Assembly (NCBI GenBank): GCA_037443205.1
Contig: JBBIOU010000034.1
Location: forward strand, 1 to 29,370
Length of the DNA: 29,370 nucleotides
Reading direction: 5' to 3'
Source: JBBIOU01 sp037443205
GTDB lineage: Bacteria; Bacteroidota; Bacteroidia; Flavobacteriales_D; UBA2798
Part shown: positions 1 to 8,424 of the stretch, piece by piece
Layout of the letters: each line of letters begins with the position of its first letter
Numbering within the stretch: the first letter of the stretch is position 1
Made by a program: the position numbers and the translations under genes
The notes under the pieces: model-generated
What the model was told of the DNA's origin: nothing
Databases searched by the model: none
The model's input: the letters and a program-made list of their open reading frames with translations, nothing else

Positions 1-130
1 TGAGAATCTTTGCATTTGTTCGGGTGAAATTTACTCTTTTTCATCCGTAAATAATTTATTTTAAATAGGTCGGATGGAACTCGCATGATGAAATTTCATA
101 CTTGTTTGTGTTTAACGAATCATGCTCGTT

Positions 131-277
131 TCATAGGTTTTTACAGTTTAAAATTACTTTTTTTCTACTTTTAAACTGTATTTTTTTTAGGGAGCATACA
201 TTGTACCGGCCTTTGCTTTTGTCAATAACCTGAACATAAGTTTTTCCATTGGGTGATATTAGCTTCCTAATAAACAC
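131..277 (-). pseudogene. N-terminal relic of an IS1634-like (IS4-group) transposase
   Basis: Read on the minus strand from a GTG at 277, the frame gives about 27 residues of the form (V/M)FIRKLISPNGKTYVQVID followed by KSKGRYNV. This is how IS1634/IS4-group transposases of Bacteroidota typically begin (an FxRK start, a VQVIDKS strand, then GRYKV). The expected continuation (LKTIGSS and on to the DDE core) is absent. The frame instead turns into a low-complexity Lys/Asn-rich stretch and stops at 131. No further transposase sequence is visible in 1-130, so this is a truncated remnant, not a working element. I found no terminal inverted repeats or target duplication. The rest of 1-427 contains no gene I can support, only the hairpins listed separately. 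Confidence 0.6.
142..180 (+). terminator. AT-rich perfect 12-bp hairpin followed by eight T
   Basis: The arm TACAGTTTAAAA (142-153) and its exact reverse complement TTTTAAACTGTA (169-180) enclose a 15-nt loop. Eight T follow directly at 181-188 on the plus strand. The shape is that of an intrinsic terminator for transcription entering from the left edge, but the stem has only two G/C pairs, so it would be weak. It lies inside the downstream part of the transposase relic frame and may instead be leftover element sequence. Confidence 0.4.
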
Positions 278-385
278 AAATCAAAACTAAAAAACACAAA
301 TTAACACCCAAAACAAAAAATCTCCTCAGTAAAATCAAGGGTTTCAGAAGGTATCACTAAATAATGCGGAAGTCAGGAGATGAAT

Positions 386-410
386 ATTTTACCAAGGGTT
401 ATGGTAAAAT
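386..410 (-). terminator. 9-bp hairpin just downstream of the propeller kinase
   Basis: ATTTTACCA (386-394) and TGGTAAAAT (402-410) are perfect complements around a 7-nt loop. The hairpin sits 18 bases past the stop of the minus-strand sensor kinase. There is no clear T-run on the minus-strand side, so it is only a candidate terminator or mRNA 3'-end stabiliser. Confidence 0.35.
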
Positions 411-427
411 GTATTTAATGCGATAAT

Positions 428-3400
428 TTAACGGATATTTATCCTTAAAATAATTTTTGTGCCTGCAGCCCGGTTATTCTCGTACAAATCAATTATTTCC
501 AAGGATTTTGTGTGTTTATTATTTCTATAAGCTAATAATCGCTCATTAACCACTTGCATGGCAATAGATTTTTTATTTTGTTCTTGCTGTGCACGGTTTT
601 CAGAAGCTTTTATCCTGCCAATGCCATTGTCTGTAATTTCGCAAATCAATATATCGTTTAACACACTGAAGCTAATACTTATTTTTCCGGTATGGTTTAA
701 TCCTTTAAAGCCATGTATTATACTGTTTTCAACAAAAGGCTGTATTAACATAGGAGGCAAAAATATATCCTGCGTATCTATAGTCTTATCAATGTTTATT
801 TGATAATCAAAACTATTGTTTCGGGTAAATTTTTCTATATTCAGATACTCTTCTAAGGTAGCTATTTCGTCATAAAGCGAAATTAATTCGGTTCTCGAAT
901 TTTCGAGTATGGCACGCATCAGTTTAGAAAATTTTGCTAAATACTTTCGGGCAGTAGCAATATCTTTATTTATCATTAATCCGTTAATAGAGTTTAACGT
1001 ATGAAAAATAAAATGCGGGTTCATTTGCAATTGTAATGCTTTTTGCTCCAGTTTAAGTATTTTGTTTTGCAGTTGCAATTTTTCGTTTAAACGTTTGGCT
1101 TTGTTGCGGCTTTGCTTAAGCAATAACATAATCGTTGTAAGCAAAAACAACAATATTACAACAGCGATAAGGATTTTAAACCATAGGGTTTGCCAATATG
1201 GAGGAATGATAACAAAATTAAATGACGCATAATTTTCGCTGCAATTATTTTGTTCGGTGCATGCCTTTACTTTAAAAGTATATTTACCCGGTGGCAGATT
1301 GATGTAGGTGGCATTATTTTTATCGCTTAGCGGACTCCATTTATCTTCTAGTCCTTGCAGCATCCATGAGTATTTTAATGAATTCGGATTTTGATAATGC
1401 AAACCCGTAAACTCAAAATCCAAATGATTTTCGTTGTAGTTAAAATGTATTTCTTTGTCAAAAGTTTGCCATGCGCTTATGCTGTCTTTATAAATAGTTT
1501 CGGATAATGGTTTATAAAACAGATGGATATTATTAATGTATATGCGGGGTTTTGTAATTTGAATAGATTCATCTTTATTTAAACGGGTAAGTCCGTTTAC
1601 CGTGCCAAACCAAATATTTCCGAATAAATCAATATGCGAAGCGTTTTGACAGGCTTCTACGCCTAAAAAGCCTTCTTCGCGGGCATATAATTTAGCGTAA
1701 TAATTTTCAGCCGTATCATTCATAAATATTTTATACAAACCTTTATCGGTTGCTGCCCAGATGATGTTGTCGGTAACTTCGACAGTATAGATGTTACGAC
1801 TGTTTAAATATGCTTTTTTGCCGATATCTTCTGTTTTATTTTGATCATACTTAAATAATCCTTCTTCTGACGCTATGATAACAGATGATTTATATTTTTT
1901 AATAGATTTTATTATAGCCTGTTTTTCGCTGATGAGATTTAATTTTTTTTCGTGTATGATATATTGATACAAACCGTAACCATCAGTGCCTAACCAAATC
2001 GTATCTCTGTTTATATACAGGCAATTTATTCGGGACGGGAAACCCATTGAGGGTAAAAATTTATCTGTTTTAATTTTATTATTTTCAAGTTTTAACTTCA
2101 TCAAGCCATGTCCGGCTGTGGCCAGCCACAAATTGCCTGTATTATCTTGCTGAATATCTTTTATCCAGTTGCTGCTTAAACCGTTTTTGTTATTGAACTG
2201 CAAAAACTCGTTATCTTTATAAAGCAGTAATCCCTTGCCTTCGGTGCCAAACCATACATTACCTGCCTCATCGCAAAAAATTGTTCTGATTTTTTCATCC
2301 AAAAAGCCAAGATCGGCTGTATAGTGTATAAACTCATTGTTTTTATAACGAATAACTCCTTTTGCTGAAGTGCCTATCCAAAGCGAGGAGTCGTTGGCCA
2401 TACATACAGCATATACCAGCTTTCCTTTCAATCCTGTATTTTCGTTATAATGCATTATATCTTCTCGAGAATATTTTGCTAAACCGCCACCTGAAGTGCC
2501 AAACCATAGATTGTTGTTTTTATCCTGAAAAACCGTATGCACGTGGTTGCTGCTTAAGCCTTCTTGAGTGGTTATATAGCTTACTTTGTCTTTTTCTGTT
2601 TGCCAGTACATTACACCGGCATCATGGGTAGCTATCCATATATCTCCGTTTATATCTTCCTGCACATCGTGTATAACTTTGTTTTTAAAATATATTTTTT
2701 TAGAAACATTCGTAATTTTTTCGTTCGATAAAATGTATAACCCACCTCCGTAAGTACATATCAGTATGTCTTCGTTGCGCGTAACATAGATGTTTCTTAC
2801 CTGCAGGTTTGATAAACCATCGGCTACACCATATGTTTTTACTTTTACTGTGTCTTGTTTATAAAAATATTCGGCTTTATGTAAACCTTTGTCGGTGCCA
2901 AACCAAACATATTTTTGTGTTTTTGTTATGCAATTGATACGCTCGGCAGTGGGGGTGTTTTTATAGGTTGCATCATGCAGTTTGTTGTTATAAAAATAAA
3001 ATATACCTGCCGAAGTTGCCAACCATACAAAATGTTGGTCATAAAACATATCGTAGAGTGTAATATTTTTTCCGTCAGCCGACAGGTAATTACTAAATTT
3101 TATGCCGTTGTAAACAGATAAGCCGTTGTTGGTAGCTATCAGCAGCACTTCCCGGCCATTAAGCTTAGCTTTTTTTATATCATAAATAAAATTATTTATT
3201 AATCCATGTTCGGTGGTATAGATATTAAATTTTTTACCGTCAAACCTGCCTATCCCTCCACCGCGCGTGCCTACCCAAATATAACCCCGGTGGTCTTCTT
3301 CTATGGCAAATACCTGCGATTGCGGCAATCCTTCGTTTAACGAATAATTTTTAATATTTAATTGTTGCCCAAAAAACAGTTTGCTAAACAATATGCAGCC

Positions 3401-3433
3401 AATACTTAAACCGGTTTGAAGAAAAGTTTTCAT
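428..3433 (-). CDS. Two-component-regulator-propeller sensor histidine kinase, LytS type
   Basis: This is a 1001-residue membrane sensor kinase. It starts with a signal peptide (about residues 1-22, ending FFGQ). Then come about a dozen beta-propeller repeats with the Reg_prop signature (GLPQSQVFAIEED, IWVGTRGGG, LWFGTSGGG, VWFGTEGKG), which form two periplasmic propellers. A Y_Y_Y domain (about 640-740, containing YSWMLQGLEDKW) and one TM helix (about 752-773) follow. The cytoplasmic part is a short coiled coil, a LytS-type kinase box with His807 in MNPHFIFHTLNSI, and a GHKL ATPase domain with ENSIIHG at 902-908 and DNGIG at 935-939. In the usual NPHFLFN motif the final Asn is replaced by His811. 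The family normally signals to a LytTR response regulator, but none is encoded next to it here. The ATG at 3431-3433 is preceded by the divergent PBP1C gene. Confidence 0.93.
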   Translation of the reverse strand: MKTFLQTGLSIGCILFSKLFFGQQLNIKNYSLNEGLPQSQVFAIEEDHRGYIWVGTRGGGIGRFDGKKFNIYTTEHGLINNFIYDIKKAKLNGREVLLIATNNGLSVYNGIKFSNYLSADGKNITLYDMFYDQHFVWLATSAGIFYFYNNKLHDATYKNTPTAERINCITKTQKYVWFGTDKGLHKAEYFYKQDTVKVKTYGVADGLSNLQVRNIYVTRNEDILICTYGGGLYILSNEKITNVSKKIYFKNKVIHDVQEDINGDIWIATHDAGVMYWQTEKDKVSYITTQEGLSSNHVHTVFQDKNNNLWFGTSGGGLAKYSREDIMHYNENTGLKGKLVYAVCMANDSSLWIGTSAKGVIRYKNNEFIHYTADLGFLDEKIRTIFCDEAGNVWFGTEGKGLLLYKDNEFLQFNNKNGLSSNWIKDIQQDNTGNLWLATAGHGLMKLKLENNKIKTDKFLPSMGFPSRINCLYINRDTIWLGTDGYGLYQYIIHEKKLNLISEKQAIIKSIKKYKSSVIIASEEGLFKYDQNKTEDIGKKAYLNSRNIYTVEVTDNIIWAATDKGLYKIFMNDTAENYYAKLYAREEGFLGVEACQNASHIDLFGNIWFGTVNGLTRLNKDESIQITKPRIYINNIHLFYKPLSETIYKDSISAWQTFDKEIHFNYNENHLDFEFTGLHYQNPNSLKYSWMLQGLEDKWSPLSDKNNATYINLPPGKYTFKVKACTEQNNCSENYASFNFVIIPPYWQTLWFKILIAVVILLFLLTTIMLLLKQSRNKAKRLNEKLQLQNKILKLEQKALQLQMNPHFIFHTLNSINGLMINKDIATARKYLAKFSKLMRAILENSRTELISLYDEIATLEEYLNIEKFTRNNSFDYQINIDKTIDTQDIFLPPMLIQPFVENSIIHGFKGLNHTGKISISFSVLNDILICEITDNGIGRIKASENRAQQEQNKKSIAMQVVNERLLAYRNNKHTKSLEIIDLYENNRAAGTKIILRINIR

Positions 3434-3562
3434 CAGTTAATCAAAGATAATAAACACCTGCTGTATATATACCGGCAAGCAATAAATATTATCTTACAGA
3501 AATTAATAAAACATAGATTTGCAGTAGTGTATTTATTTATCCGATTTAAGCCAACAAGATTT

Positions 3563-5905
3563 ATGCGGTTTATAAAAAAATACCGCTATGTATTGTTATT
3601 ATTTTTTGCCATCCTGTCTATATGGTATTATTTATGTATTCCCGAGCAACTATTTACTGATCCTACCAGTACGGTAATATACGATCGAAATGGCAATATA
3701 TTAAATGCGCGCATAGCAGATGACGGGCAATGGCGATTTCCGCACAATCGTCATGTGCCTGAAAAATTCAAAAAATGTATTATACAGTTCGAAGACAGGA
3801 ATTTTTACAAACATTGGGGAGTGAGCCTTCGTGCTATAGCCAGAGCTATAAAACAAAATCTTTCGGCAGGCAGGGTAGTAAGTGGCGGTAGTACAATAAC
3901 CATGCAGGTAATACGCTTAATGCGTAAAGGTAAAAGCAGAAGCATTTATGAAAAAATAATAGAATCTATTTTAGCTACCAGAATAGAATGGCGATACAGT
4001 AAAGAAGAAATTTTAGCATACTATGCTTCCAATGCTCCGATGGGTGGTAATGTGGTAGGCTTAGATGCTGCTGCCTGGCGTTATTTCGGAGCAACAGCCG
4101 ATGAGCTATCCTGGGCAGAAAGCGCCTTGCTTGCCGTCTTACCAAATGCTCCCGGATTAATTTACCCGGGTAAAAATCAACAAAAATTGTTAGAAAAACG
4201 CAACCGCTTATTAACCGCATTATTCCAAGCCGGTGAAATAGATTCTCTTGCCTATCAACTGGCACTGACAGAACCTTTGCCCAACAAACCGCCCGACTTG
4301 CCTCAACTGGCTCCACATCTTACCGAAAAATTAATTAGTCAAAATTATAAAGGCAAGCGTGTTGTAAGCACTTTGGATAAAAATATACAAACGCAGGTTA
4401 CTAAAATCTTACAAATTCACCATGAGCAATTCAAAAAAAATGAAATTTATAATGCTGCTTGTTTGGTGATTGATATAAATAAAAACGAAGTATTAGCTTA
4501 TGTGGGCAATGTAAATAATGATGATGCCGAACACGGCAGCGAAGTAGATATTATTTGTTCTCCCCGAAGCACGGGTAGTATTTTAAAACCCTTTTTATAT
4601 GCAGCCATGATAAATGACGGTTTAATTACTCCCGAACAACTGGTAGCTGATATACCTACACACATATCTGGCTATACGCCTAAAAATTACAACCAAACAT
4701 ACGATGGTGCTGTTGCGGCATCCAAAGCATTGGCACGCTCATTAAATGTACCTGCAGTAAGAATGTTACAGGAATACGGTATTGCCCGATTTCATTATTT
4801 ACTTCAAAAATTGGGAATTACTACTTTGCATAAACCATCGGCACATTACGGTTTATCATTAATTTTAGGAGGAGCCGAAGCTACGCTATGGGATTTATCG
4901 GCTATCTATTCGTCTATGGCTCGCAGCCTAAATCAATATCCCGATTACAAATCTGATTTAAACGAGCCTCCCAAATATATTTTAAATGATACCATCATAG
5001 TTAATAAAAACAATACTCCGGTAATTAATCCGGCAGCAAGCTGGTTTACATTTAAAGCTATGTTAGAAGTTTCCCGACCTGATGAAGAATCTAATTGGCA
5101 ATATTTTAATACGTCCAACAAAATAGCCTGGAAAACAGGAACAAGTTTTGGCCATCGGGATGCATGGAGTATAGGATTGAATGCAGATTATTTAGTAGCT
5201 GTTTGGGTAGGTAATGCTGACGGGGAAGGTCGCCCGGGTTTAATGGGAGTTAAAGTTGCCGCTCCCATATTATTTGATGTGTTTAGCCGTTTGCCACCGG
5301 GTAAATGGTTTAAAAAGCCCTTTGATGAAATGCGCAAAGCAGCCGTTTGCAGGCTTAGCGGTCATAAGGCATCTGATTTATGCAACCCAATAGATACGGT
5401 TTATTTGCCCATAACTTGCGATAACACCGGTGTGTGTACCTATCATCAACGGATACATTTAGATAAAAGTAAAAAATGGCAGGTTGACAGCCGCTGCGAA
5501 AATCCGCTTAACATGGAAGAAGAAATATTTTTTGTATTACCGCCCCTTATTGAATATTACTATAAATTAAAAAACCCTAATTACAAATCTTTACCGCCTT
5601 ACAGAAGCGATTGTCAACAGATAGAGGATAACAGCATGGAAATAATCTATCCTAAAAAACCAAGTAAAATTTACGTGCCCGTTAACCTGGATGGTACCAG
5701 AGGAAAAACAGTTTTTGAAGTTACGCATCGCAATAAAAATATCAGGCTTTTCTGGCATTTAGACGATTATTTTGTGGGCGAAACGAAAGACATTCATCAA
5801 ATTGAACTGCAACCTGCTGCCGGCAAACACAAACTTACCATCATTGATGAGAACGGGCAATGGATTACACAAATTTTTGAAGTGTTAAATAAACCCGGTG
5901 ATTAA
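3563..5905 (+). CDS. pbpC: Penicillin-binding protein 1C (bifunctional glycosyltransferase/transpeptidase)
   Basis: This peptidoglycan synthase polymerises and cross-links murein on the outer face of the inner membrane. It is 780 residues from the ATG at 3563. The frame is open back to a TTG at 3416, but that would overlap the divergent kinase start and add 49 residues before the membrane anchor. Visible parts: a TM anchor (about 8-25), then a GT51 glycosyltransferase with catalytic Glu77 in QFEDRNFYKHWG and the SGGSTITMQ motif. The transpeptidase domain has Ser339-x-x-Lys342 (STGSILKPF), Ser393-Leu-Asn395 and Lys523-Thr-Gly. The C-terminal part after about residue 640 matches the extra biPBP_C domain that defines the 1C class. 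No alpha-2-macroglobulin gene, the frequent neighbour of pbpC, is adjacent. Confidence 0.93.
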   Translation: MRFIKKYRYVLLLFFAILSIWYYLCIPEQLFTDPTSTVIYDRNGNILNARIADDGQWRFPHNRHVPEKFKKCIIQFEDRNFYKHWGVSLRAIARAIKQNLSAGRVVSGGSTITMQVIRLMRKGKSRSIYEKIIESILATRIEWRYSKEEILAYYASNAPMGGNVVGLDAAAWRYFGATADELSWAESALLAVLPNAPGLIYPGKNQQKLLEKRNRLLTALFQAGEIDSLAYQLALTEPLPNKPPDLPQLAPHLTEKLISQNYKGKRVVSTLDKNIQTQVTKILQIHHEQFKKNEIYNAACLVIDINKNEVLAYVGNVNNDDAEHGSEVDIICSPRSTGSILKPFLYAAMINDGLITPEQLVADIPTHISGYTPKNYNQTYDGAVAASKALARSLNVPAVRMLQEYGIARFHYLLQKLGITTLHKPSAHYGLSLILGGAEATLWDLSAIYSSMARSLNQYPDYKSDLNEPPKYILNDTIIVNKNNTPVINPAASWFTFKAMLEVSRPDEESNWQYFNTSNKIAWKTGTSFGHRDAWSIGLNADYLVAVWVGNADGEGRPGLMGVKVAAPILFDVFSRLPPGKWFKKPFDEMRKAAVCRLSGHKASDLCNPIDTVYLPITCDNTGVCTYHQRIHLDKSKKWQVDSRCENPLNMEEEIFFVLPPLIEYYYKLKNPNYKSLPPYRSDCQQIEDNSMEIIYPKKPSKIYVPVNLDGTRGKTVFEVTHRNKNIRLFWHLDDYFVGETKDIHQIELQPAAGKHKLTIIDENGQWITQIFEVLNKPGD

Positions 5906-5933
5906 TCTTCTGTAAGATAAGCAATACATATTC

Positions 5934-5952
5934 AATAATGTATCCCATTATT
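5934..5952. terminator. Small hairpin between convergent genes
   Basis: AATAATG (5934-5940) and CATTATT (5946-5952) pair perfectly around a 5-nt loop. The right arm overlaps the stop codon of the minus-strand PorV/PorQ-family gene. A bidirectional terminator here would fit the tail-to-tail arrangement with pbpC, but the stem is short and AT-rich. Confidence 0.25.
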
Positions 5953-7042
5953 TAGCTGACGAGCCTGACTTATAAATATCAAAACGTAGTGAAAAAACAT
6001 TAGAATAAAGTGCAGCCGATTGATCGCCTATGTCAGTAAGGGCATAGTCAATTACAAAACGTTTTATACGTAAACCTATGCCTATATTGGGCTGAAATGT
6101 GGTTGTTTTTTTGCCGGTAACATCTAATTCTTGTTGTATGTTTCCTATACCGGCACGTATAAACACCATGTTAGCATATCCTGCTTCAATTCCCAGATGC
6201 GGGTCTATACTAAAAGGTTTACTTTTTATAAGGGTATTGCGTTTGCCATCCGTAGTCAAATCAAAGTTTATTTCGGTAAACAAAGTGAATTTGTTTTTTA
6301 AATTAAATAATCTGCCGGCTCCCATTAAAAATTTAGGTAAAGTAAGTTCAATAGAATTTTCAGGTATTTCATTACCGGTTTGTTCAAATACTTCTATCAT
6401 TTTATTGGTAAGGTTGTAGCTCCATGCGTTAAATGTTGTAGTAATATCACGTGCCATCAATCCCAAATTCCAACCTTTGTAATTGTAACGTACTGAGGCA
6501 TCTAAGCCAAAGCCCCACGAATTGGCAAAATCGCCAACTTTGCGGTGAATAATTTTAAAGTTACCGCCAACCGACAAGCCGGTAATTTTTAGTTTGCGGG
6601 CATAAGAAGCTATAAAAGCATAGTCGGCTGCCGAAAATTTGGTAATGCGGTCGTAGTTGACATTACCCGCAGCATCAATCAACTCGGTGGTATTAGGTAT
6701 GTTGTCAACTCCAAAGCGTATGATAGAAATGGCAAATACACTGTTACTGTCAATTTTTTTAGCCAATGCTCCATAATCGTATTTGGCTATGCCGGCAAAA
6801 TATTCTGCATGCATTAAACCCACCTGCATATCAGGTTCTATGGCAGTTAATCCTGCGGGATTCCAGTATCCGGCCGTAACATCGCTTACCGAACCTACAA
6901 TACTGTTTGACATTCCCAATGCTCTTGCTCCGACACCGATAGATAAAAACTCATTACTGTATTTACGGGCAACTTGTGCTATTGTATTGTGCCAACAGGT
7001 AAATAATATTAAACAAAATCCGGCTTTTAGTAAAACTTTCAT
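5948..7042 (-). CDS. PorV/PorQ-family outer-membrane beta-barrel protein
   Basis: A 364-residue exported protein with a signal peptide (about 1-22, ending NTIAQ). The N-terminal signature of the PorV/PorQ family follows: YSNEFLSIGVGARALGMSN, then VGSVSDVTAGYWNPAGLT. The remainder alternates amphipathic strands with aromatic ends, as in a FadL-like barrel, and finishes with strands such as VFSLRFDIYK. In T9SS organisms PorV shuttles secreted cargo to the attachment complex, and paralogues of this family are numerous. I cannot tell from the sequence whether this is the true PorV or a paralogue. The gene stands alone on its strand. A T9SS cargo protein is encoded about 6 kb away, which at least shows that the secretion system is present. 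Confidence 0.82.
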   Translation of the reverse strand: MKVLLKAGFCLILFTCWHNTIAQVARKYSNEFLSIGVGARALGMSNSIVGSVSDVTAGYWNPAGLTAIEPDMQVGLMHAEYFAGIAKYDYGALAKKIDSNSVFAISIIRFGVDNIPNTTELIDAAGNVNYDRITKFSAADYAFIASYARKLKITGLSVGGNFKIIHRKVGDFANSWGFGLDASVRYNYKGWNLGLMARDITTTFNAWSYNLTNKMIEVFEQTGNEIPENSIELTLPKFLMGAGRLFNLKNKFTLFTEINFDLTTDGKRNTLIKSKPFSIDPHLGIEAGYANMVFIRAGIGNIQQELDVTGKKTTTFQPNIGIGLRIKRFVIDYALTDIGDQSAALYSNVFSLRFDIYKSGSSAK

Positions 7043-7375
7043 ATTAACCGCATAAAATTAGTAAAAATATGCTGATTTAATTCATACTATTAAACAAGCC
7101 CTTGTTTCTTTTATTGTGCAAGAAAGTTAATTTTATTTAATTCCTAATCAAGTGATAGCCTGCTTCATTGCTGCCTGTTGGCAATCCTTCTTTTTAGCCT
7201 GATGTAAGCGGACATAAAATATGTATTATTAAGCGCCAGATTTTGCATGATAAAAGCAAGTATATTAAAAAATCTCTGTCCTTCTATTTGCTCTCTGTGG
7301 TTTAAAAATTTTCGTTAAATTTGGCTATGTAGTTTAATAAAAATCAAAACACACACCACATTTTAAGACTTTTTG

Positions 7376-7393
7376 CCCCGATAGCTATCGGGG
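7376..7393. repeat. Perfect 18-bp palindrome CCCCGATAGCTATCGGGG
   Basis: The 18 bases are exactly self-complementary and stand out as GC-rich in an AT-rich spacer. From memory, closely similar palindromes are scattered in many copies through Bacteroidota genomes. I see only this one copy in the window. Neither side is followed by a T-run, so it is not an obvious intrinsic terminator. Confidence 0.7.
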
Positions 7394-7600
7394 TCAGTGT
7401 AAAGTTGTTATTTCATTATATAACCCGGCCCGTTTTCATGGTATGAAAATCAGCTTTGATTTCTTGTGTTTCCTTTACTTACTAAAGTAAAGTCAGGCTA
7501 GACAAAAACAAAGCAGGGTAAAATAACTATACAGCGGAATGTATATGTGTAACGCATTTTTTTACTGCCGGACAAACAGAGCATTTTTATCCCAAACTTA

Positions 7601-7633
7601 TTTAGCATTTTATAATTCAAATATGTACTTTTG
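7601..7633 (+). promoter_or_regulatory. Candidate Bacteroidota-type promoter for etfBA
   Basis: TACTTTTG at 7626-7633 matches the -7 consensus TAnnTTTG exactly. A TTTA at 7601-7604, 21 bases upstream, is one base off the -33 consensus TTTG. This would start transcription about 15 bases before the etfB ATG at 7654. Confidence 0.5.
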
Positions 7634-7653
7634 AAGCCCCAAATAATAAGCAC

Positions 7654-8394
7654 ATGAAAATACTCGTTTGTATAAGCAAAGCGCCCGACACCACTACCAA
7701 AATTGCCTTTACGGATAATGACACCAAATTCAACGAATCCGGTGTGCAATACATAGTAAATCCTTACGATGAGTGGTATGCGCTGGTAAGGGCACTCGAA
7801 CTTACCGAAAACTCCGGTGGGAATGTTACAACCATTACGGTTGGTAGTGCTGCCGATGAAGCCATCATCAGAAAAGCGTTGGCTATTGGTGCTAATGATG
7901 CGGTTCGTATTGATGCCGTACCTGAAGATGCCTATTATGTTGCCAAACAAATAGCATCGTATGCAAAAGATAAAAACTTTGATTTGATAATGTGCGGTAA
8001 AGAAACCATAGATTATAACGGATCGCAGGTAGGCGCCATGATAGCCGAATTGCTCGATATGCCGTATGTTTCGTTGGCTACAAAATTAGATGTTAACAAT
8101 GATACTGCCACCTTAGAAAGAGATATACAAGGAGGAACAGAGGTAATAGAATGTAAATTGCCTCTGGTGCTTAGTGCCGCCAAAGGAATGGCCGAACAAC
8201 GCATACCCAATATGCGCGGTATAATGGCAGCACGCACCAAGCCCCTTACGGTAATTCAGCCTGTAGAAGCCCCAAAATTAACCGCCTACAAAAAATTTAC
8301 TTTACCACCGGCAAAATCAGCTTGCAAAATGATTTCGCCTGATAATGTAGAAGAGTTGGTAAACCTCTTACACACCGAAGCTAAAGTGATATGA
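7654..8394 (+). CDS. etfB: Electron transfer flavoprotein beta subunit
   Basis: A 246-residue cytoplasmic protein that pairs with EtfA to carry electrons from acyl-CoA and other dehydrogenases to the membrane quinone pool. The N-terminus MKILVCISKAPDT, the VNPYDEWYALVRALEL stretch and the CGKETIDYNGSQVG loop are typical of the family. So is the C-terminal region with GGTEVIECKLPLVLSAAKG and IPNMRGIMAART. Length is normal. The gene is followed after 30 bases by etfA and has a good -7 box just upstream. No acyl-CoA dehydrogenase or ETF:quinone oxidoreductase gene lies within the window. Confidence 0.96.
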   Translation: MKILVCISKAPDTTTKIAFTDNDTKFNESGVQYIVNPYDEWYALVRALELTENSGGNVTTITVGSAADEAIIRKALAIGANDAVRIDAVPEDAYYVAKQIASYAKDKNFDLIMCGKETIDYNGSQVGAMIAELLDMPYVSLATKLDVNNDTATLERDIQGGTEVIECKLPLVLSAAKGMAEQRIPNMRGIMAARTKPLTVIQPVEAPKLTAYKKFTLPPAKSACKMISPDNVEELVNLLHTEAKVI

Positions 8395-8424
8395 TTACTA
8401 AACCGACCAAATAATTTTTATACC

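Larger units (their letters stand above)
7043..7653. other. 611-bp intergenic spacer without a supportable gene
   Basis: The spacer separates the minus-strand PorV/PorQ gene from etfB. It holds a perfect 18-bp GC-rich palindrome (7376-7393), an 8-bp hairpin (CTTTACTT/AAGTAAAG, 7473-7492, 4-nt loop) and a promoter for etfBA near 7601-7633. Around 7275-7315 the minus strand reads like the 'ACCACAGAG...CAGAGATTTTTT' motif that I recall from scattered intergenic repeats in Bacteroidota. A minus-strand stretch near 7155-7215 has a short open frame rich in Lys/Gln that could be gene debris. I see no tRNA or convincing ORF. Confidence 0.6.

Noticed and set aside
3416..3562. N-terminal extension of pbpC from a TTG start
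   Set aside because: It would overlap the divergent kinase start by 18 bases and place 49 basic/hydrophobic residues before the normal membrane anchor. The ATG at 3563 gives the usual PBP1C length.
6099..6419. Plus-strand frame inside the PorV/PorQ gene
   Set aside because: Antisense shadow of a recognised exported barrel protein, with no motif of its own.
7498..7950. 150-codon minus-strand frame across the etfB start
   Set aside because: It is antisense to the well-supported etfB, with no recognisable motif and a Cys/Tyr-rich composition typical of a shadow frame.
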